The position numbers and the translations under genes are program-made. Positions 59,310-64,000 of a stretch of 64,000 nt of DNA are shown here, piece after piece. The stretch comes from Multifurca ochricompacta (taxonomy: Eukaryota > Basidiomycota > Agaricomycetes > Russulales > Russulaceae), in NCBI GenBank assembly GCA_022496185.1, contig WTXG01000100.1:1-64000 (forward strand), given 5' to 3'. The number at the start of each line of letters is the position of its first letter. Within the stretch, counting starts at the first letter, position 1. The notes under the pieces were generated by a model. The model was not told the DNA's origin and did not search any database. It worked only from the letters and a program-made list of their open reading frames with translations.

Positions 59310-60603
59310 GCCACTGGCCATGCTTTCATTGCTGAGTACACTGAGCGTTTCCACCCAAGAAAACCCCCCCTCGCACGCCTTTGTACCTGCGACGACTCCA
59401 TCCCTGCCACCTTTCCTCACATTCTTCTCCACTGCCCCCTCTACTCTGTCAGTCGACACACTCTCCAGTTTCTCCCTGACTGGGCCCTGGAACAAGACCC
59501 TGTGCCATGGCACATCCTCTTCAATTGCAAGCCTTTCGTCGAAGACTTGCTCACCTTCACCCAGGACACGCGGGCCTTCACAAGGCCATTTTCGTCAGAG
59601 CGACCTCGCGAGCCGGATTTAATTTGAGTTGGTGATGTCGGGTAGTATAGGTACGTTCACCTTTACACTTTGGTCCCCGCCTCTACCTCCCACTTCCCCT
59701 CTTTCCTTTCCTTGTCGTTACACACTCACCTTTCTCCACCACATTTCCCCCTACCAAGGGGTTTCACTTTACTTCCTACTTGCACAGACAGTAGCTATTA
59801 TGTACTGGTAATAGCCGCGCGATTTAGGCACAGCCTTGAAGCACGAATAAAATCGATTCCAAAAAAAAAGAAAACACCTTGTACGTTTGCACTTGACTTC
59901 GGACTCCTGGTTTCTGCCCATTCACCGCCTATAGAGAGAGACTCATTGGCTGACAGACAACACCGGCGACTGCGGGAAGATGGAAAGTTGTGCCAATGTA
60001 AAGAGGAATCGGGTGGTATCAATTGTAACAGTATGTCTACTGTTCAAGGCCGAGTGACATATGAACTCCTACGCGACAAGTCTGCCAGAACGACAACTCC
60101 TGCAAAGGTTTCCCTCTCCCCATCGGTATACCTTCAACTACCCAAGAAGGCACTGCCAACATGACTTGCTACAAGGGCGGTGAGACCGTGTTCAATAACC
60201 ACTAAATGTGCAACCTCACGAGTCAGATGCGCTGGGTCCCACATTGAAAATCATTAGCTCACACGCACGCCAGATTGCAAGATCCTAGATATCCTTCCCA
60301 ATAGACCGCCTCAGGTCACATTCAGTTGTGACGTCAGCAACCATACCCGCGCATTACAGTTTTGGACCGCTGAAGTGGGATCGTTTTTCTGTGTGCTAGA
60401 TCAATGCGAGTCCAAGACGAAGGTTGGATACGAGTTCAATTCGACTTCTTACAATTGCAAGACAATGAAGTGCAGTTGCGTACCTGGCCGCTTTATCCAC
60501 GGAGAGGATGGAAGTGTAGGTGAGCGGTGTTTTGACGCGTCGATGACGCCTATATCTCACTTATTCATCTAGATATTGGAGAGTTTTTACGAGACAAGAT
60601 CAT
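59310..60603 (+). pseudogene. Relic of an ADP1-type ABC transporter (N-terminal extracellular part)
   Basis: Scattered frames carry the Cys-rich EGF-like lumenal region typical of fungal ADP1-like ABCG transporters: SLADRQHRRLREDGKLCQCK with GGINCN; CYKGGETVFNNH; KIRDILPNRPPQVTFSCDV; SFFCVLDQCESKTKVGYEF; and CSCVPGRFIHGEDGSV. A plausible intron then joins to DIGEFLRDKI. Stops between blocks make it non-coding. The sequence ends at about 60603, where NACHT copy 3 begins, so the ATP-binding and membrane domains are gone. The family call is from memory of the motif order and should be searched. Confidence 0.55.
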
Positions 60604-62206
60604 TCTCTGTCAATTTTAATTTCATCGTCCAATTCAAGTAGAACCCCTAGACAAGCTTGCGCAATGATAGCATGTGCATCCTCCAGGTGAATCTGATACC
60701 ATGACACATCTTCACTTGATCTCGACAGCCGCTTCGATGTCAGGAACTCCTTCACCGAGAAGTGCGAAAACTGCACCACCCGAGAACCTCCCTCTCCTAC
60801 GATCCCCACCAAACTCGAGCATGCAGACAGCACAGCTTCTTCCTGATCTTGCCACCGCCAGTCCGAGTTTAATTTTGGGATCCCTCCCATGTTGAAATCA
60901 ACAGCAAGCACCTCAGCGAGTTCCTCCACACGGAGCGGTCGAACTGCCACAGTGAGGCATTGCAGCAGGCGATGAGCGTGCCCTCGGTTCGCCTTGTTAA
61001 TTTCCCTGAGCACCCGTTCATATGTTCGTCCAGACTTTCAGGCAACTCCTCCAGGATACTCCGCACACTTGGTGGGAAGCAGTGCCGTAGCACTTCGAGC
61101 TGGCAGAACACCCATCGAAACCTGTTCTCCAGCGTAAGAACGTGTCATAGAGGTGGATGCAGTGCTCGTCCTTACATTCCGTCCGCCTTTTCGGACAACT
61201 TCTCGATCACCAGAACCTTGTCCTCCTCCCGCCATCTCCGTATCCTTTTATCCGAGTGAACAACAGAGCTGACATAGTCCACGATGTCCTTCTTCTGTCC
61301 ACTCGTTATGAAGCGATACGGGGTGGGCGATAACAGTTCAAGGGTAGATCGAATGTCGATCTCCGGCCGACTGGTAACGCATATGCGCAGATTCGGGAGG
61401 TCAAGCCCAACAAGATGACTCACAAACTCGAGCACCTCTTCGCGGGGAGATGGCATCCCAGAAGTGTTCGGACATTCGTCAAGCGCATCGATGATAATAT
61501 AACTTGGATCTTGACCTGAAAGGGAAAGCGTTTCTTTCAGGGATTCTGTTAAAACGACATCACTAGGCTTCTGTGCGCCAAAGTCGTGTGCCAAATAAAG
61601 ACGGGAGAGTATGTCGCAACGAGGAATGGACCGAGCAGAAAGCTGAATAAGAAGAGATGGGAGCAAATTGCGGAGATTTTGCTTATTGAGATCCCTAAAG
61701 TCGAAATAGAAATATCCCATAGATGCTGTTCCAGCGACTTGCAGGGCCATGATGTCCTGGATGATGGCAGAGCTGTAAAATATAAATAATATCAGCACAA
61801 GTAGTGGTGATAGGATGATGGGAAAAAACGAACCAGAGAATACTCTTCCCGGAACCCGCTAGCAAGAACAATTAACCCCTGGCGCGTGATATATCTCGAG
61901 TCACGACCTACGTTTCCCATGAATCCACAACAACGAACCAGTCGACTTCCATTCATTAAAGATCCTCCCTTCGAAGAACCATCCAGCCGTCCCTTCGTGG
62001 TGAGCTTTACGTGCAATGTTGTGGTTTGTGGACGGATCAGCCGGCGAGAGCCATGTCCGTAGCTTCTCTCGCAGCTCGTTTCCTATCACCGTGAAATGTT
62101 CCTTCAGGTTCCACAACAATCGAATGTTCACAATAGAGGATTGGGATTACGAATGATTTTGATCCTCTAGTTCATTCGCCATTTGTTGAACTGCTGTTCT
62201 GGTCTC
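60604..62206 (-). pseudogene. NACHT receptor fragment, copy 3 (both ends lost)
   Basis: Very similar to the NACHT part of copy 2 (46030-47600), from GNELREKLRTWLSPADPSTN through the intron-split P-loop GKPGSGKSIL, Walker B YIIIDALDECPNTSG and FSHFSVKEFLTSKRL to HLEDAHAIIAQACLGVLLEL. It keeps the base lost in copy 2 at 47382 (HHEGTAGWFFEG). Two indels near 61300-61330 (-2 and -1) restore the frame together but change the residues between. The Goodbye domain and ankyrin repeats are missing: the gene-5' side is cut by LTR copy E and the gene-3' side joins the ADP1-like relic. Confidence 0.85.
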
Positions 62207-62936
62207 TGTCCTGGATGCGCATTTTTGGCATCCCGGACCGATTGAAAACCATCCTGAGGGCATCACGCTATTGCGTGTCTTGCAGAGTCGACCTTCTTAG
62301 ACTTAGATAAGATAAGGAGGAGTTCGGACTGATCTGACCCAGTCCACGTGATGCGAAGTAGTCGCTGCCCTACGCAGCAATGGACACTGATAGATACACG
62401 CGGCCATTGTTTGAGTAATACAAATTAATAATTTGATTATAGAGTGATCTAAAGTAGTCTAGTATGTATTTTAGATAATGCCAGACCGGCAGAAACGATC
62501 GCGTGTTAGTAAACAAGATGTGTCAGGGTACTTAAAAGAGTAAGCCACTGATAACTACTTAGATTTACATCACACGCTCGATTGGCTTTGGTATTTCGTA
62601 GGATAGTACTAGAACGTATTTAAAGACACCCTGTAGCATGCTGCAGACCCCATCTTGTCCTCTTGGGGCTGTAGGTGCGGTTTATCTTTGTATTTACTCA
62701 GGCCCAGCTAATCTTGTCCTCTTGGGGCTGTAGGCTCTTAGCAAAGTTCAATATAGGTCTATTCTTGCTGCATAAGCAAGGCAGAGTCCTCTGACTGCTT
62801 CAAGCCTTACGCATGCATTAATCTCCGCGTTCTGGGCAGCTTTCTGACTAGGATATTTTCACCTCTAAGTTTTACTACGATCTTTACATCTAATCTAATC
62901 AAACATAGCAAGCGCGGGATAGAAGCACCTGTTACA
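62207..62936 (+). repeat. Solo LTR, copy E, no matching TSD
   Basis: 730 bp, TGTCCTGGATGCGC...CCTGTTACA. The left flank gtctc and right flank ttagg do not match, unlike copies B, C and D. The left flank is receptor sequence; the right flank is unrelated. Confidence 0.93.
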
Positions 62937-63234
62937 TTAGGACAAGATCCTCAACTTTGCATTCTCCCTCACGACAGGGCTGACGCGCTCACTAACAGCC
63001 AGACAGTCTTAGAGTAGTGACCCCCTGGGGTGGTGCTGGTGAGGTGCTTACTGTGTCAAGCCAATAATTCATAGCCTGCGTGGTGATCTCTGAAGCCCGA
63101 GTAGCGGTGACAGAGGTTGCTTGGTCATTAAGGGGTGTTATCGCGGGATCGCGTGCATCCTGATCACTGGTGCAGGATCTTCTACCAAGGAGTGTAAAAC
63201 CCGGTCAGACAAAGGGGGCCCCGCGAGAGCGGTG
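62937..63234. other. No recognised gene
   Basis: Sequence between LTR copy E and the hAT element; joined across the element it could be one unit with 63737-64000, but no family is recognisable on either side. Confidence 0.5.
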
Positions 63235-63736
63235 ACAGGCACTAGTGATGTGCCTGGCCCAGCTCAAAGCCGGAAGCTGGGCCAAGCCGGGCCTGTTTGG
63301 GCCGGGCCAAGCCAGGCCGTTGTGACGGCCCAGCAAGGGCTTTGGCCCGGCTCAGAGAAACTAAAAGCCAAAGCCGCCGGCTCAGGCCGTGGCTTTCAAC
63401 AGCACATACAAATGCATTAGCAATCGTCAAAATCAGTAGAAATCTTATCACAAAGTGGTTGATTTGGGTCACGTGATCATGTTTATCACGGCATTTCAAA
63501 CTTTTTCTTCGATATAGCTTTGCAATACGTAACACACTAAGTCATATTTGGATTAGCTGAACTATAACTACTAGTTATATGTCATAAAATTTTCTCTGCC
63601 AAAAGCCGCGGCTTGGGCCAAGCCATCTGTGGCGGCTTTGGCTCGGCCCAGACTTCAGGAAAGCTGGAGCCGCCTCAGGCCGAGCCAAAGCCGCGGCTTT
63701 TGGGCCAAGCCGGGCTGGAACATCACTAACAGGCAC
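63235..63736. mobile_element. Non-autonomous hAT-type element (MITE), TSD acaggcac
   Basis: The element is 63243-63728 (486 bp). Its ends are inverted: TAGTGATGT at the left, ACATCACTA at the right, with weaker pairing beyond. It is flanked by a perfect 8-bp duplication acaggcac (63235-63242 and 63729-63736), the length typical of hAT. GC-rich subterminal repeats of AAAGCC/GGCTTT and GGGCCAAGCC surround an AT-rich middle. No transposase is encoded. Confidence 0.88.
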
Positions 63737-64000
63737 AGAGAGGAGGCCGAACTGAACCATTTTAGGAAGCTCTTGGGCTCGTGTCCCCTGAGTGAAGAGG
63801 CAGGCAACAGGTCGAGAAGACTGAGCCAGACAGCCTTGGGCAACGCTACTTTTCTCATTTCATTTTCTTGGTACAATCATCATTGCCGCTGCATCGGGTC
63901 CGGATCTTTGAATCCGAGATCTATTGGCCAGCTTGATCGATCTACCCTTTCCTCCTGTGCTTAGCATTGCGCGGCACTTGTATCTTTGCTGTTAGTCCCC
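63737..64000. other. No recognised gene
   Basis: An open frame (EEAELNHFRKLLGSCPLSEE...) runs from the hAT insertion site to about 63964. I cannot assign it. Confidence 0.4.

Overview
The window looks like a piece of an Agaricomycete (mushroom-forming basidiomycete) genome. Its genes carry many short GT-AG introns (about 50-60 bp). It holds fungal-type housekeeping genes, basidiomycete-style 'Goodbye'-NACHT-ankyrin STAND receptors, Crinkler (CRN) proteins, and heavy Ty1/copia and Ty3/gypsy retrotransposon load. I cannot name the species from sequence alone.

Layout. 1-4267: minus-strand Ty3/gypsy element with gag, protease, RT and RNase H; the integrase is missing. It sits inside a solo LTR (4268-4740), which itself truncates a small Cys-rich host gene (4741-5093). 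5129-13648: full-length copia element (plus strand, TSD aagtg) carrying four nested solo LTRs, each with its own 5-bp TSD. 14436-20907: second full-length copia element (minus strand, TSD atgcc), inserted into a Goodbye-domain receptor gene whose halves flank it (14273-14435 and 20908-21200). 22885-25593: Crinkler-kinase gene split by a solo LTR. 27783-40450: a conserved single-copy block: a REX1-like RNA exonuclease and an AMS1-like alpha-mannosidase (divergent), dihydrolipoyl dehydrogenase, and a short-chain dehydrogenase with a membrane tail. 41429-48574: two convergent Goodbye-NACHT-ankyrin genes. 48575-54250: a second copy of the receptor/Crinkler divergent unit, in direct orientation relative to the first and carrying two different solo LTRs. 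54958-56080: a UBE2S-type E2 with a C-terminal tail like the one that binds the APC/C. 57240-60603: a tRNA-like sequence, an HNH-endonuclease relic split by a solo LTR, and a relic of an ADP1-type ABC transporter. 60604-62206: a third NACHT fragment, cut off by another solo LTR. 63243-63728: a non-autonomous hAT-type element with an 8-bp TSD.

The most interesting structure is the duplicated divergent pair of a STAND receptor (Goodbye-NACHT-ankyrin, minus strand) and a Crinkler-kinase (plus strand), including the shared intergenic region. The two copies act as mutual 'empty sites': three LTR insertions are present in one copy and absent from the other. All copies are damaged by stops, frameshifts or insertions. 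The locus therefore reads as a decaying accessory/conflict island wrapped around conserved housekeeping genes. Some 1-nt frameshifts also occur in a housekeeping gene, so assembly indels cannot be excluded.
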